Source of the DNA: Stenogyne calaminthoides
Taxonomy: Eukaryota > Streptophyta > Magnoliopsida > Lamiales > Lamiaceae
Reading direction: 5' to 3'
Assembly: GCA_037126765.1 (NCBI GenBank)
Contig: JBBCBC010000001.1
Location: forward strand, 21,222,622-21,286,621
Length of the DNA stretch: 64,000 nt
Shown here: piece after piece, positions 11,312 through 23,329 of the stretch
Position numbering within the stretch: position 1 is the first letter of the stretch
Layout of the letters: each line of letters starts with the position of its first letter
The notes under the pieces: model-generated
The model's input: only the letters and a program-made list of their open reading frames with translations
Databases searched by the model: none
Told to the model about the DNA's origin: nothing
Position numbers and translations under genes: made by a program

Positions 11312-12403
11312 TAATTTGATGTGATTATTGAATGGTGTCTTCTAATTTCTAAGACTCTGGCTTAATTAATTACATGTTATACAGTGTAAGATTACCATAA
11401 TATTCGTTTTATATATTTGATGTCCTTTACATCAATTGCTATAACATCTACACTTTAATTTTTGCTAACCGATTATGTGTTGAGTTTTCACCTGGACTCA
11501 ATATTGGCTATTGTCCATGTTTTGTTGTTCTACCCATCAGAGACGAGCCTAGGGCTGACAAAATTTTCCTATATATGAGACGATAAAGTAGATACTTACC
11601 TCCCATTGAGTTTGCGCTTAACACAAGTCAAATATCTCGTTAGACGATTAGGAACCCTTACCACAGGGTTCCACTCTGGTAAAGAAGTTTACTCCCTTTT
11701 AAATTTTAGCAATTAGAACTATTTGCTGCAGTATAGGCTTGAGAATTATTTGCTGTAGAATTTAGGATTTACGTGAAAATCCTTGTTTGTCCATCTTTAC
11801 TTATATGTGGTTATTTTAATTTACTGAATTTTTTTATTAAATTCGTTTCCATCTAATGAAATGGGTGGACTCAAATATTATTTCTTTTGCAAGTAAAGTC
11901 ACATAAAGACATTATTTTGATGACATTTTTTCTAATATTCAAAATTCCCATGATGTATTTGGGTAATGTGATAATGCTATGATAATCATTGTGAATTTAA
12001 AATTCTTGTTGTCATCAAATATGTTACAAGTTGTTTGTATATATACATGTTCGCTATTGTATGCCTTCATAATAAAGAAAATTTATGGGTGATACATATG
12101 AGTATAAATTAATGTGATAAAATATTTTCACAAAGCATCGAAATATGTGACCTTTGGTCTCAAAGATCTAATTTTTATGCACATTTTTGAAAAGTAAATA
12201 TCTTATATTGTTACGCTTACGTAGTTAATATATATTCTTCCTTGCTTGCAATAAATGACATAACCAACTTGACCTAAATTTAAAATATTGAGCTCAAAAG
12301 AAATTGAGTACCATTGTTGGGTTTTCGATGTGGAAAATATTTTGTTCAGGATGTATTTTTTTTACAATCAAACCATCCACTGGTCCCAATGACGATGAAC
12401 TGT
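11312..12403 (+). other. AT-rich spacer, nothing recognised
   Basis: About 1.1 kb of AT-rich sequence has no open frame of note and no matching LTR start for the Cop-F element downstream. It may hold the decayed 5' end of Cop-F. Confidence 0.4.
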
Positions 12404-13620
12404 CTGACAAGGTCAAAGTCAATTCTCTAATATCTTTGAGGCAACACATTGATCCTAGTTTATACTGGGAGTACCTTCAATTGAAAACGCCCGAAGAACT
12501 GTGGATGACTGTGTCGTTTTGGAAACATGCATAATACTCTGTTTTCAGAACTAACTGTCTAGTGGAATGAAATATGCTTACTTTCCTATTAAAGGATCAA
12601 CTATTTTGATAAATATATGTTGCGCCTTAAAACACGCCGTACTCTCTGTGGAAAACAAATCACAGAAAATGATAAGATACAGTAAAATTCTCTCCACCTT
12701 CCCTACTTCAATGCATATACTGGTTGGCAAACCAATACAGACTTTAAAAAAAAACTATCACGATGTAAAGTGATACATCTAAGGAATATAGAAATAAAAT
12801 GAATGGAAAATAAATCATTCTGCGCAATTTGAAAAGTAAATCATTTTTTACTCAAAATTGATAAGTAATTCATTCTACTCAAAATGAACCTATTTTCCTT
12901 TTGTTATTCATGCACAACGGTTTTGATTTTATTGATAGACTTTAACTCCTTAAGTGCTTCGTATTTTCAAATTTTTGGCGCTATGTATACTTCTTTAACC
13001 AGTTTCCAAAGAATGATTTTATCATTCAAGTTCTAATTTTTATGAACTATCACCTTTTATAAAATTCAATAAGAAAATAAGAAAAGTGTTTTTCATTCCC
13101 GTGTGTGGCCATTATTATGCTATCATCCTGGTGAATTGCCCAAAATTTATATTGTGCTTGTACATTTTCATAATTAGACTTTTGTCTTGATACAAGTTAT
13201 ATTAGGCAACCAACAAGTTCCTTGATGGTGTGGGCCATCTTTTAAGCAATTGAAAAGTATGACCAAATTCTTTTACATAATAATGTCAAACCTGACGGGA
13301 CAAAGAAAATTCCCGACCTTAATTTTATTAAGAGAACAATGGAAAGAGTCCCAAAGGAAAATGGACATGACGTGTTAATCCCTACCAACCTGAAAATAAT
13401 GAATGCACCACGTGGTACGGGCTGTGGGACCCATGGCAAGGGTCACCATTGTCATACAAGCACAAAGTAGCAGTTAACTATAAAAGACATGGAAAATCTA
13501 AAGAACTTGAAATCCACTATATGGAAGGCGAGAACCATCGTAAAGATGTTAACCTCACGATTGCAGATTTCAATGGCAACAAGGACTTTGCCCAACCAAT
13601 AGGTATTCGTGATTTTAACT
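12404..13620 (+). pseudogene. Cop-F: decayed copia gag, split by a spacer
   Basis: Two gag pieces can be read. The first (about 12404-12790) has LISLRQHIDPSLYWEYLQLK and PEELW, matching the copia gag block that packs the particle core, followed by an LSTFPTSMHIL-like block. The second (about 13371-13620) has a Cys/Gly-rich stretch and KELEIHYMEGE...NLTIADFNG, resembling the region after the zinc knuckle; the CCHC itself is not intact. Between them (12791-13370) is AT-rich sequence without recognisable coding. Many stops place this among the older elements here. Confidence 0.55.
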
Positions 13621-14029
13621 GCTTTACTTTATCAATTTCTCATTTTTCAATAATGTTGCTAAGAAATAGTGCCTCCTTTTATTGGAACAATTACTTTGGG
13701 CCTTAAAGTTATTTAGATCAATGATTTCTTAGTTTGTTTTTGGAGTAAGATCTTTTAATGATGTTGGTTTATTAATTTGAACTTTATTCTAAAAGTAATA
13801 AATTTATTTCAATATATTGTGCAACAATATCCCTTGTTAAATTTTAAAGATATTTGTGCCAACATTATCATTTGAAAGATCATAATGAGAATGAAATTTA
13901 ATTACCTCTAGTGAATGTGGAAGAAAACACATCTTAGAGAAATTAATGAGTCAATCTAGGGAATTGTATCTCACTATTATTTAAATTCTTGAATCATATG
14001 TTGTCGCCAATGATGAATTATGGGACACT

Positions 14030-15639
14030 GATTAATATAGGCTATGTCATGACAATCTTGGACATCCAAGTTGTGACATGATGATCCATATATTGAAGAA
14101 CTAATACGGACATCTGTTTTTTGAGTGAAGTATAAATGGGATAAAGATCTGATACAATGCTCAATATCGGTCATGTTGTTGCTTTGTTGCAACCTTTGTT
14201 TTCTGAAGCACCAGAAACACTATTTACATCCCACTCTGCCTCATTATAAATATCAAACACACATCACTCATTTTACAAAGCCTGCTCTTTAGCAAAAGTA
14301 ACAATGAGACCTACTTATGCTAAAGATTTTAAATAAAATATTTCATTCTCACAAAGAATACAAGATGATATTTGTGGAACAATTCATCCAGAATACGGAC
14401 ATTCAAGTATTTTATGGTCCTAGTTGATTCTTCGACATATGGTCACATGTCATTCTATTGTCCACAATTAGTTATGCATTGCAAACTCTTAACACATATT
14501 ATATGTTTAAGGACTCACCATCCTTATCATCATCAAAAGCATTTGATGGTTATTGCATCTATTGGGATTAATGTGAAGCATTCTGCACCCCTTGTGCTAC
14601 ACAAATGGTCTCACAGAGGCCACCATCAAAGGAAAATAAATGGTGTTTAGGGCACTGTTTATGCGCATCAACATGTCTATCTCTGCATGGGGTTATGCAA
14701 TATTTCATGCAACTTTACTTATTCGTTTTAAACCCACTGTTGACCAACCAAATTTTGCGTACCAGTTGGTAACTGGATATAAGCTTGAAATTTCACATTT
14801 ACGTATATTTGGTTGTGCAATATATGTGCCTATTGCGCCCCCACAGTGCAGTAAAATGGGTTCTTAAAGACGATGAAGTATATAAGTTGGATATGAATTC
14901 GCAACAATTATCCGCTATTTAGAACCTTTGACAGACGACCTATTTACCGCTAAGCCTGCGGATTGTCACTTTAGTGAAGTCTTCCCGTCGTTAGGGGGAG
15001 ATAAGAAAAAGAATTTTCTAAGGGAACGACTGGAAGTATCGTGGTCAATCCCCATTATGTCTCATTGATCCCCAAACTTCACAACGTGAAAGTGAAGTAC
15101 AATTAATAATTGATATTAAGAACGTAGCAGATCTGATGTCTGGTACGTTTACTGATATTGCTATAGTGACTAGGTCCCATATACCAGCTGCAAATGTCTG
15201 CAAGGTTAGAAGTCCCCAACAAGGGGCACAATGCCGTAGAAAATGTGTTGCAACCACACTTGGTGGAAGTGTGGTTGAGGCTGTGGCTCTCAAAGGTAAA
15301 TGGGGGAAGCCACCTGGTTCGATTGACACCATCCAAAAGAAGAAAAGGTAGGTGTACAACAATTCAATTTATTGATCATCAATGTCGAGAACACATCTCG
15401 TGAGATTATCTCTGATTATAGTTATGTCCATGAATCATTACTGGAGGACGCTTCAAAGTTTGATATGATTCCAGAGATAAAGAAATCTCAACATATTATG
15501 AGAACGCATATGAGTCGATGGACAAACATAGATTGATGATATATTTTCTTATACTGTTGCTCAAGGAATTATAGAGCACGATGATATCGAATCATGCTCA
15601 ATTGTATAATGTCAACATAGAGCATATTGGCCTAAATTG
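14030..15639 (+). pseudogene. Cop-F: pre-integrase, integrase and linker, decayed
   Basis: The pre-integrase region (about 14030-14340) shows GHxGxDMM-like remains. IQDDICGTIHPEYG at about 14360 marks the start of the integrase core with its first Asp. The C-terminal part (14640-14870) is clear: ISAWGYAIFHATLLIRFKPT, then YKLEISHLRIFGCAIYVPIA. EPLTDDLFTAK and SLGGDKK follow, then a variable linker with KGKWGKPPGSIDTIQKKK (15200-15350). Stops and frame changes are frequent; the middle of the core, with the second Asp and the Glu, is hard to read. The 13621-14029 stretch before it shows nothing recognisable. Confidence 0.7.
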
Positions 15640-16620
15640 AAATAAGCAATCCAGGAAGAACTTGATTATATAACAAAGACACAGGTATTTGGTCTGGTAG
15701 TGCTAGCCTGACCAAGTGTAAAGCTTGTAGGACATAAATGAGTCTTTGTCAGAAAGCGTAATAAGAAATATATATGTTTCTCACTACGCCCTGGGTTGAC
15801 GTAATTGACGGTAGAACGTTTTGCTACTTAGTTAACATAATAATTTCCAAAGAGCTGGAAATGCAGCATATGAAAGTGGTTACTGCATATCTCTATGGGG
15901 ATCTTAATTTAGATATATATATATATATATATATATATATGGAAGTGCCTGATGGTCTTTCCATTACCCAAGTCAAGTGACTCTAAACCATGGAGTGTGT
16001 TTGTAATAAACTTAAAATGCTCACTTTAGATTGAAACAATCTAGACGGATGTGGTATACCCGTCTAAGTGATTACTTGATTGGGAAATATTACAAAAATG
16101 ACGAAAAGTGCCCCTGCGTTTTATAAAGAAGCAAATTCGGATTTACAGTTTATGTTGATGGATGAACATAATAGGTACTCTTAAAGAAATAAGAGAAACC
16201 ACAAAAAATAGGTACTCTTGACGAAATAAGAGAACCATGAGATACTTGCAATCCGAAATTGAGATAAAGAATCTTGGGAAAACTCAGTTTGTCTAGGCGT
16301 TGTACTAGAAAATTGAGCTTGTGGAATACTTATCCACCAATATGCATATGTCCAAAATATGTTCAGGAGATTTAACATGGACAAGATGCATTTGGTTAGC
16401 ACTCCCATGATCGATCGAAGTATGGATTTAAAGAAAGATCCATTTCAGTAGGCGCATTACTGTACTTAGATCAATGCACTCGATTGATTATTACTTTCTC
16501 AATGAACAATTGTTAGCTAGATTTAATTCAGGACCAAACGCAGTATCATTGGGAAGGTGTCATTGATACGCTCTGATACCTAAAAATGAACCTTTGAATG
16601 AGCTTACTATGTCATTATAG
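15640..16620 (+). pseudogene. Cop-F: RT and start of RNase H, decayed
   Basis: AIQEELDYITKTQVFG at 15650 marks the RT N-terminus, followed by a VFVRKRN-like block. MKVVTAYLYGDLNLDIY (about 15870) is the motif before the RT catalytic core and is interrupted by an (AT)n run. Later KFEMKDLG-like and VGALLYLDQCTR blocks (about 16450) mark the end of RT and the start of the connection to RNase H. The YVDD box is not intact (about 16150, reading YVDG-like). Frames change repeatedly. Beyond 16620 two imperfect copies of a roughly 42-bp unit (AAAGGGACC..., 16628-16710) appear. Confidence 0.65.
15913..15940 (+). repeat. (AT)14 microsatellite inside RT relic
   Basis: There are fourteen AT units where related pol genes encode an EIYM-like tetrapeptide. 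It is an expansion within decayed coding sequence. Confidence 0.9.
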
Positions 16621-17132
16621 AAAATCCTAAAGGGACCACTGATGAAATTATGACCCTTTATGAAATTTGAAAAGGGACAACAAATGAAATTGTAACCCTT
16701 AAGAAATGTTGAAGAGACCCCTTACACCTATAAGTTAAATAATGTGTTAGTTGGTTTTGTTTATGTTGGTTATCTTTGTAATCCACATAAAGGTCATTTT
16801 CAAAATGGTTAATGTATTTACCATGAGAACCAATAAGTTTTAATCAGGTACAAGTAACTTAAGTAAGCTTTAAAGAAATTATGTTTGATTTGTTCACATA
16901 ATTATTGCCAAGAACAATTCTTGAGAAGCATATGACAAGAATTGAGATTTGTAGCTCACATGATAAACGTACTTATCAAGTGAGAGGTGTAGATTTCAGG
17001 GGGAGTCTCGCATAGGTGCGTTGTAATTATTTTCCCTTCGACCAAGATTTATTTTCCCACTTAACTTTTGTTATTTGGCAAGGGCATTAGCGAGACAACA
17101 TTCATGCACCATCTACCTTTTTGATTTGGCAC

Positions 17133-17141
17133 AAGAGGGAG
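17133..17141 (+). other. Cop-F polypurine tract
   Basis: AAGAGGGAG directly precedes the TGTTGAAGG LTR start. A stronger purine run (CAGGGGGAG, 16997-17005) lies about 137 bp upstream. Confidence 0.6.
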
Positions 17142-17382
17142 TGTTGAAGGAAAATACATATATGTGCCTTCATCAAGAAGTAATTGATGGAGGGGTAGTT
17201 TATGTAATTCTTGATATTATGTGTAACCCTAAATTATATCCTATATAAAGGGATCTCTGATGTATTTAACTGTACGAGAAGAATAGTGAAAATCTTCTGG
17301 CTTGGTATGCCCCCAGATGTAGTCATTCCTGACGAACTGGGTCACCAAATCTATTTCCTTTATTTCAGCATATCCTACAACA
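17142..17382 (+). repeat. Cop-F 3' LTR (241 bp)
   Basis: It begins TGTTGAAGGAAAATAC and ends ATCCTACAACA. A TATA box sits 100 bp in. The short length and the position after pol and a purine tract identify it. The 5' partner was not found in the window. Confidence 0.75.
17242..17250 (+). promoter_or_regulatory. Cop-F LTR TATA box
   Basis: TATATAAAG lies in the middle of the short LTR, a good core promoter match. Confidence 0.6.
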
Positions 17383-18010
17383 TTAATGATATTTTCATTT
17401 TTAATTCTCTGGCTTTAACCGTTCCCGTCAATATAAGTTATCGTCTCACCAAAATAATTCACAAGTCAAAGACCAAAAAATAAATAAAAATAAAACTAGT
17501 AACAATTCATAACTCCTCTGTCAAATATATACATGTATATTATACAATAATATATTTGTCAATGTAACATGCTCTTTCTTACTTTTTTTTTCCTTCAATG
17601 TTTTATGTTTTATAAAATTCCTATTGATTCTCGTCGCTTTTTAATGAAATATATTCCGCTTATTTTGCAGTGCCATTGTTGTCCTTCTGGTCATCAGATA
17701 GCTAGAGATCGTTTTCCATTTTTTTCTTAATGTGTATGTGTGGTTGCATTTCGCATCTTCTATTCACTACATACTATTTATTCCTTTTAAAGCTTGATCA
17801 TAGGTTTCATATTCTCATGGGATTTATTCCTTTTCATCACTATCATCTGCTTCCCCAAATTAACTCTATGTTTATTTTTTGTTGTTCCTTAAATTTTCGA
17901 TTTATGTGTTGCACAATATATTGTGCCAGTTTTCACTATTCTCTAATATACATTGATTTTCTTCATATACGCTGAGAGTCGTGAGGTGGTGCTAGCTTTA
18001 ACATCGCGCT
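17383..18010 (+). other. T-rich spacer, nothing recognised
   Basis: Low-complexity T-rich sequence with short open frames of biased composition. I see no gene or element in it. Confidence 0.4.
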
Positions 18011-18013
18011 TTA

Positions 18014-18446
18014 GGCCATGTTTGTTATAGGATGGGGAGATCCGGATGGGAGATGGACTTCCCCCACCCCGGCCACTTTTCAGATTTTTGCACATCAAAT
18101 CCTCTATCCAAATACACATTCGCCCATATTATACATTTACACCCTAAAACTATTACATCACTACTTTTTTTACATTAACTCATTCTCTTTCATACTTTTC
18201 TTACAACAATTCATTACCCTTTATATTTTTCTTACACTTTTATTTCATATAATCATTAACTCACTAACTAACAATAATAAAATAATACATCATTATTATT
18301 AAAAAGTATTGATTTGACATAAAACTTCATCCACACCTACCACATCCAACACAAAATAAAGATTACCATTCATTGGATTTGCCCCATCCATCTTTTTCCC
18401 ATCTGTATTTGTCCTCATCCACCTCAAGTAGAAAATAAACATGGTC
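18014..18446 (+). mobile_element. Tourist-like (PIF/Harbinger) MITE, 433 bp
   Basis: The terminal inverted repeats are GGCCATGTTTGTT at the left and, as its complement, AATAAACATGGTC at the right. TTA is duplicated at both sides (18011-18013 and 18447-18449). Sub-terminal inverted segments also pair (GGATGGGGAGATCC... with ...GCCCCATCCATC). It has no coding capacity, so any movement would need a transposase from elsewhere. Confidence 0.75.
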
Positions 18447-18450
18447 TTAG

Positions 18451-19962
18451 TGTTAGTATTAGTGTCCTAAAGACAATCATATGTAAGGAAATAATACTCG
18501 ATAATATTCAGCTGATTTAGTATTATAGTTCATTTAATATTAAAGTATGGTGTTACACTTGTTTGCATATTATGTTTGATTGTTTGCATTTATTCATGTA
18601 TGTGTTCCCATGAACCAATGTTGTCATTGAGGGTGTGAGACCACAAATGACTTAGACATGGTTCTTAAAGTCCCGATCAATAATCATCAAGAATTAGATA
18701 TTGATGATACATTTGAGATTGGTGTGCGATCTGCATCATACTCTTAGAGAGTGTAGTAGTTCTCACTTACTACGAGATATTAGGTATCTCATGATGGATG
18801 CACATATACCTTAGAGGGTATTGATATACCTATCCGAGAAACCGTTTGATGTAATTCTATTTCAGTGTCTACGAGTTCTCGATTAGTGGGAGGGATGTGA
18901 TATTCCTCTGACTTGAGGTCAATACGCACGACATGTATGGAGTGGTGAACTTTGACCATGACCGACACTTGCACCCTTCATGGGTAGATATGACATTGAT
19001 TATGTTCATCACGAAGTACATGTGTGTGATAGTTGAGCCAAGAAAATAATTCATTTCTCAAAATAGATTTAGAGAGAATGATCGTCTTCTCATACTAATC
19101 AGATCGTTAATCATTGGCCGCTACAAGTCGCATTTGGAACGGTGTCCAAATGTGACATACGTGATCAATTAGCGTAATGAAAAAATATGATGAAGTTATT
19201 TGAATAGACACTTCATCATGTTGTAGACTTAATCGAGTATTCGTGAATGAAAGGATATTATCACAATAGCCCACAAATGTTACAGGTTGTTGCAAGTTCC
19301 TCGCAATGTACTTCATATATTGAGATTGTCTGATTTATTGACTAGGGTTCAATTAAAACCGTTAGTTTGACTAACCGCTCAATACATGAGGGTCTATGGG
19401 TCACACGACAAGTAACTCCCGTTTATAAATTATAGTTGGTTGATTAAATATTAAATTGGGTTTAATATTTAATTAATGGAAAAATATAATAATAATTATA
19501 TTTGCAATTAATTAATATTATTTAATTAAATAGGAATCCTAAAATAATATATGAAATATTATTATAGGAAAATATATATATGGTAATCAAATCCATGGGA
19601 TTTAATTTAATGAATTCAGGCTTTTTTTCCCAACAGGAAATTGCTTAGTGTTTAAGCTAAGTCTCCCCTATATATATGAGTCCTTGAGAATTCATTATAC
19701 ACATAAGAATTATATTCTCCATAAAATCTCTAGTATAGAATTTTCCTAGAAAGTTAGTCTGGAGATTAAACACTGACAGATCGGTGCAAGCCTGTGAACG
19801 AGATTACGTGGATACCATAGTTGAGGAATCTTTTTACGAATTGCTGTAAGAATTCAGTTTACGTATTCCGTTTTTCAATTATGCAATTGTAATTTGTTGT
19901 TGGTGAATTCATATTTTCGCTTCGCATGTTTTATAGGTATTACGTGCTTATAAATTCCAATA
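18451..19962 (+). repeat. LTR-D copy 2 (about 1.5 kb), followed by a primer site
   Basis: The probable start is TGTTAGTATTAG, one base after the MITE duplication, and the end is AAATTCCAATA. From 18810 on it matches 10070-11311. The terminal CA seen in copy 1 is TA here. A tRNA-Met-like primer site follows at once, so this is a 5' LTR. Confidence 0.7.
19669..19677 (+). promoter_or_regulatory. LTR-D TATA box
   Basis: CTCCCCTATATATATGAG, the counterpart of 11016-11024. Confidence 0.55.
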
Positions 19963-19963
19963 G

Positions 19964-19979
19964 TTTTATCAGAGCTCAG
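19964..19979 (+). other. LTR-D primer-binding site
   Basis: TTTTATCAGAGCTCAG differs from the usual TGGTATCAGAGC at two positions near its start. It is complementary to the 3' end of initiator tRNA-Met. Confidence 0.6.
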
Positions 19980-21670
19980 TCTCTTGATTAATTGCTAATT
20001 GAATTGATTTATTTAAAAAAAATATATAAATCATTGGGGTGTGGCCGGTTTTGAATACGACCACACCGATTGCTACTGATTTGTTGCATGTGTGCGACGC
20101 ACCAATTGTTTTATTGTTATTTGGGGTTTTAACCCATACGTGTGATGTTTTGTTTAATATATGCCATTATACTGCCTGTTCATTCACAAGCTCACTTGGG
20201 TTTTGCTTCGTCTTCACCCCGTTTCAAAAATTAGGATTTTCAATGACTCTATGCGCCACTCCGCTCACTGCTCCGCTCTGCTTGGCTACGGTGGCTCGCG
20301 ACTTCGCTCGAAGCGGTGGCTTCACGCCGCGCCTCGTGTCGTCTGCGTGGACCTGAGACGCAGCTAGCGACAGCGGATTTAGAAATCGCTGCGGCACAAC
20401 CCTCTTCGTCCTGCTTCATGATGGTGCCTATAGAAATCGATGTGATTCAATTTCGTACCCTCTGTTTTGACGCGAATCGAGGCAATGCGCTACCGATTAG
20501 TTTAGTCTTGAGGTGGTTCGTGCCTGAATTTTTCGATCTTCGGCTATGCACTATTATTTCACCCGATCTGGCGGAAGTGATGGGATTACTGCCTTCTGGT
20601 AGGGTTTTGTACCACTCCGTGCGGTGACATTGTCTCGCGGCGGCGTTTGACGCATGCACGCGTGGATGAATCGAAGCCTGTTGGCGGAGGAGTGGCGGTG
20701 TGTCGTGCATGTGCGGCGAGGCGTGTGTCTGCTGGCACACGCTCAAACCACATGGTGGCGAGACGTCACGCGGCCTCTGATGATGTGAAGGTCACGCACG
20801 CAAGACGGCGTCAATTACACTGATGCTCTCTGACCTGCTACTGCTTCGTTGCCTTTTCTATTCATCTCTCATGTTGTTCTTGTTGGACTCGAACAGGTAG
20901 ACAAATTAACTGAACAAATTCTGAATGAATTGTGATTGATGAACTGCTGTTGATTTCTGGAAACGGTTGTCCCAAATTACAGATTGAATGATGTCCGATT
21001 TGGGCGGTGATGCGGGAAGAGCTATTTTGCAAATTGGATTTGGCAAGGCCCTTCCCTGTAATTTTAGAAATTGCATTTGAGCCCCTATTAATAAAACAAT
21101 TAAATTTTGGATTTTAAAATTAATAAGTTTAATTTTAAAATAAAATTAAAGGTTGGACTTTTAATTAAAATTAATAGGATTAATTTGATTATTTTGATAA
21201 TTGGTTGGAATTATTAAATTCAATTTTAAATTTAATTTTGAAAATTTAATTTAATAAGTTTTGACAATTATTAAAATCCCACTTCATTAACATGTCTTTA
21301 AGTTGTTAATGTTATTTACGTCCACATTATAATTGTTTGGGTAGGCGACACCCAATAATTATCGGACCGCATATCACGTTTGGGTAGGCGGCGCCCAATA
21401 TTTGCTCTTATGTGATTGAGCATGTTTAGTTGGATCTCGGTTAAGCAATTAATATCCCGACTTTAAAATGTTCTTCACTAAAATATGATTTTTTATTAAA
21501 TTGAAACGATATCTTCCATCAAAATTAAAAGTAAACCGGAGATTTTGTTCCAATGAGTATTTAAGACCCCCGTCTTTTGCCCGGATCTATGTTTAACGGG
21601 ACTTTCAAATGAATATTTAAAAATATAAATATGTAAGAATATGTATGAAATTGTTTGGGGTATCACAGTC
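19980..21670 (+). other. LTR-D leader: GC-rich block, AT-rich tract, paired hairpins
   Basis: The leader has a GC-rich block (20250-20830) with overlapping open frames on both strands, an AT-rich tract (21080-21290), then two similar hairpins, TTGGG...CCCAA (21329-21362 and 21379-21398). The order of GC block then paired hairpins mirrors the Cop leaders although the sequence differs. No gag follows; the element is cut off near 21670. Confidence 0.5.
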
Positions 21671-21794
21671 TTTGTGGTTACTCCATTGCATCATGTGAAA
21701 TCCCCATTTGAGAATCTAAGGTTCTGAGCCCGATTATCTTCTCTGTCTTTTGTTTGTCTTTGTGTTTTATGTGTGAGATTGGAGTCGTGGAAGA

Positions 21795-22215
21795 TAGTGG
21801 ATCCGGGGGCGCCATGTGCGATCCCACACACACCCAATAGTGAAAAAGACTTGTCACGCCTCTAGTGAGGTTCCATCCTGAAATCAATAGGTGATATAGG
21901 AGGAGTAGCCCACTAGGTTTATAAGTTAGTCTCACTTCTTTCAATATTTCGATGTGGGATAACTCACATGTGAAATCCTTTATATATTCAACACGCTCCC
22001 TCACATGTGAGTCCTTCGTAAATCCAATAATCGAGACAGAATCATCCATGCTCCATCAGTTTAATAGCCTCCTGGTCTCGGGAATTCGACAGCTACTCTG
22101 TCAATTCAACAGCCTCCAGACTTGGGGAATTCGATCGTCACCCGGCTCGAGCATGGGACCGCTCTGATACCATATAGAAATCTAGAGGCACCCTGCGCAA
22201 TCCCACATAGGTAAC
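21795..22215 (-). mobile_element. TRIM-like relic, minus strand
   Basis: On the minus strand a primer site TGGTATCAGAGC (22157-22168) is followed by a short non-coding interval of about 150 bp. Then comes an LTR-like segment starting TGTGAGGGAGCGTGTTG (near 22010) with ATATATAAAGG as promoter. A degenerate repeat of that segment's end (GTGTGGGATCGCACATGG... near 21825 against TGTGGGATTGCGCAGGG near 22195) lies before the primer site, suggesting a truncated first LTR. It is too short to encode proteins. The LTR boundaries are approximate. Confidence 0.45.
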
Positions 22216-23197
22216 TGATTCAAATCTATTTCTAACATTTTATTGTGGTTTTGTTTGAGTTGATCATTTTCATATATTTATAAGCTTGACGATCACAAAT
22301 GTTGGCGGTCGACTATTAGTAAAAAAACGGTGGGAATAATATTTTCGCAGATTGTGAATTGTGTTGAACAGTTGTTTAAATATATGGTTGCCTCTTTTCT
22401 TTGAAATTGTAGATAGTTTAGTTTCCAATACAAATAAAATAAGGTCACTGCTAATAACACACAAGTTTTTGCTTTATATACCCAAAACAATTTTATGTTT
22501 AAAATATCATAAATGTATATAGATTAGGATACCCTTAATGTATATTTATCATATTAAAATTTTAAAATATTTTTTTACTCAATACACCCCAAATCTAAAC
22601 ATATGTGCATTATCTTCCCCAAATCATTTACAACATTCTTGAAATTTAAAGAAAAAATATAAACCCTAACCCTCCAAAATTCCTTCATCTTGAAGACTCA
22701 TATCAAATAATAGATAAATAGAGCTTTTGTAAGTTTTCTTATGCATTTTGTAAGTTTAAATGATAGATATATAAAGCTTTTTGGTGTTTAGTGTTAAAAA
22801 ATTGCGATTGAAAATCGCGAAAATATCGATCGACTAGAGTTGACTTTTTGCTCTGTCGACCACACTGACTTTTTGCTTTTTCAACCATTGTGGTCGACAT
22901 TTTCCACATCGGCAAGAATGGTTGACATTTTACAAAATTGACAAGATTGAACGATCTTCCTAAAATTTGGCCAGTGTGGTCGACATTTTATAGGAGGGGT
23001 AAGATAGACCATTCACAATGTGTGAGTTGAGTAAAATGTAAAAATTAAAATGAGTATGATTGCACTATTCTGGTGCTTGGTAAAACTCACTAATGTGAAA
23101 CAAAAAAAGAAAAGAAGCATTAAATAATCTCAATCCTTAATTATATGAAACATTTATGATAAATAAGGGCATGCATGAAACTTCAAATATTTTAATA
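22216..23197 (+). other. AT-rich spacer, nothing recognised
   Basis: No gene or element end is clear. The stretch 22800-23000 repeats short motifs such as TGGTCGACATTTT and TGACTTTTTGCT a few times. Confidence 0.4.
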
Positions 23198-23220
23198 CTA
23201 GTGCCCCGCATATTATGCGG
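23198..23220 (-). mobile_element. Probable Helitron 3' terminus
   Basis: On the minus strand a CCGCAT-AAT-ATGCGG hairpin is followed by GGCA and CTAG next to a T. Helitrons end in a GC-rich hairpin a few bases before CTRR and insert between A and T. Only this end is seen; the body to the right stops within 110 bp at the gypsy LTR. Confidence 0.45.
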
Positions 23221-23329
23221 AAGTTTTTAATATTTAATATAAAATTAAATTTAAAATTATATAGTAATATTTATAATTTTTAATTAAAAAATATTATATT
23301 ATTATTTTAAAATTTTAAAAATATATTAA

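Noticed and set aside
17211..17483. 90-codon open frame over the Cop-F LTR
   Set aside because: It spans an LTR edge and has no recognisable protein.
17383..18010. Possible host gene between Cop-F and the MITE
   Set aside because: T-rich, only short frames with low-complexity composition, no splice or domain evidence.
20039..20746. Open frames of about 100 codons in the LTR-D leader
   Set aside because: Biased composition, frames on both strands, no domain; best read as leader.
21795..22215. Cassandra-type TRIM with 5S rRNA promoter
   Set aside because: No 5S internal promoter boxes are visible in the LTR-like segment.
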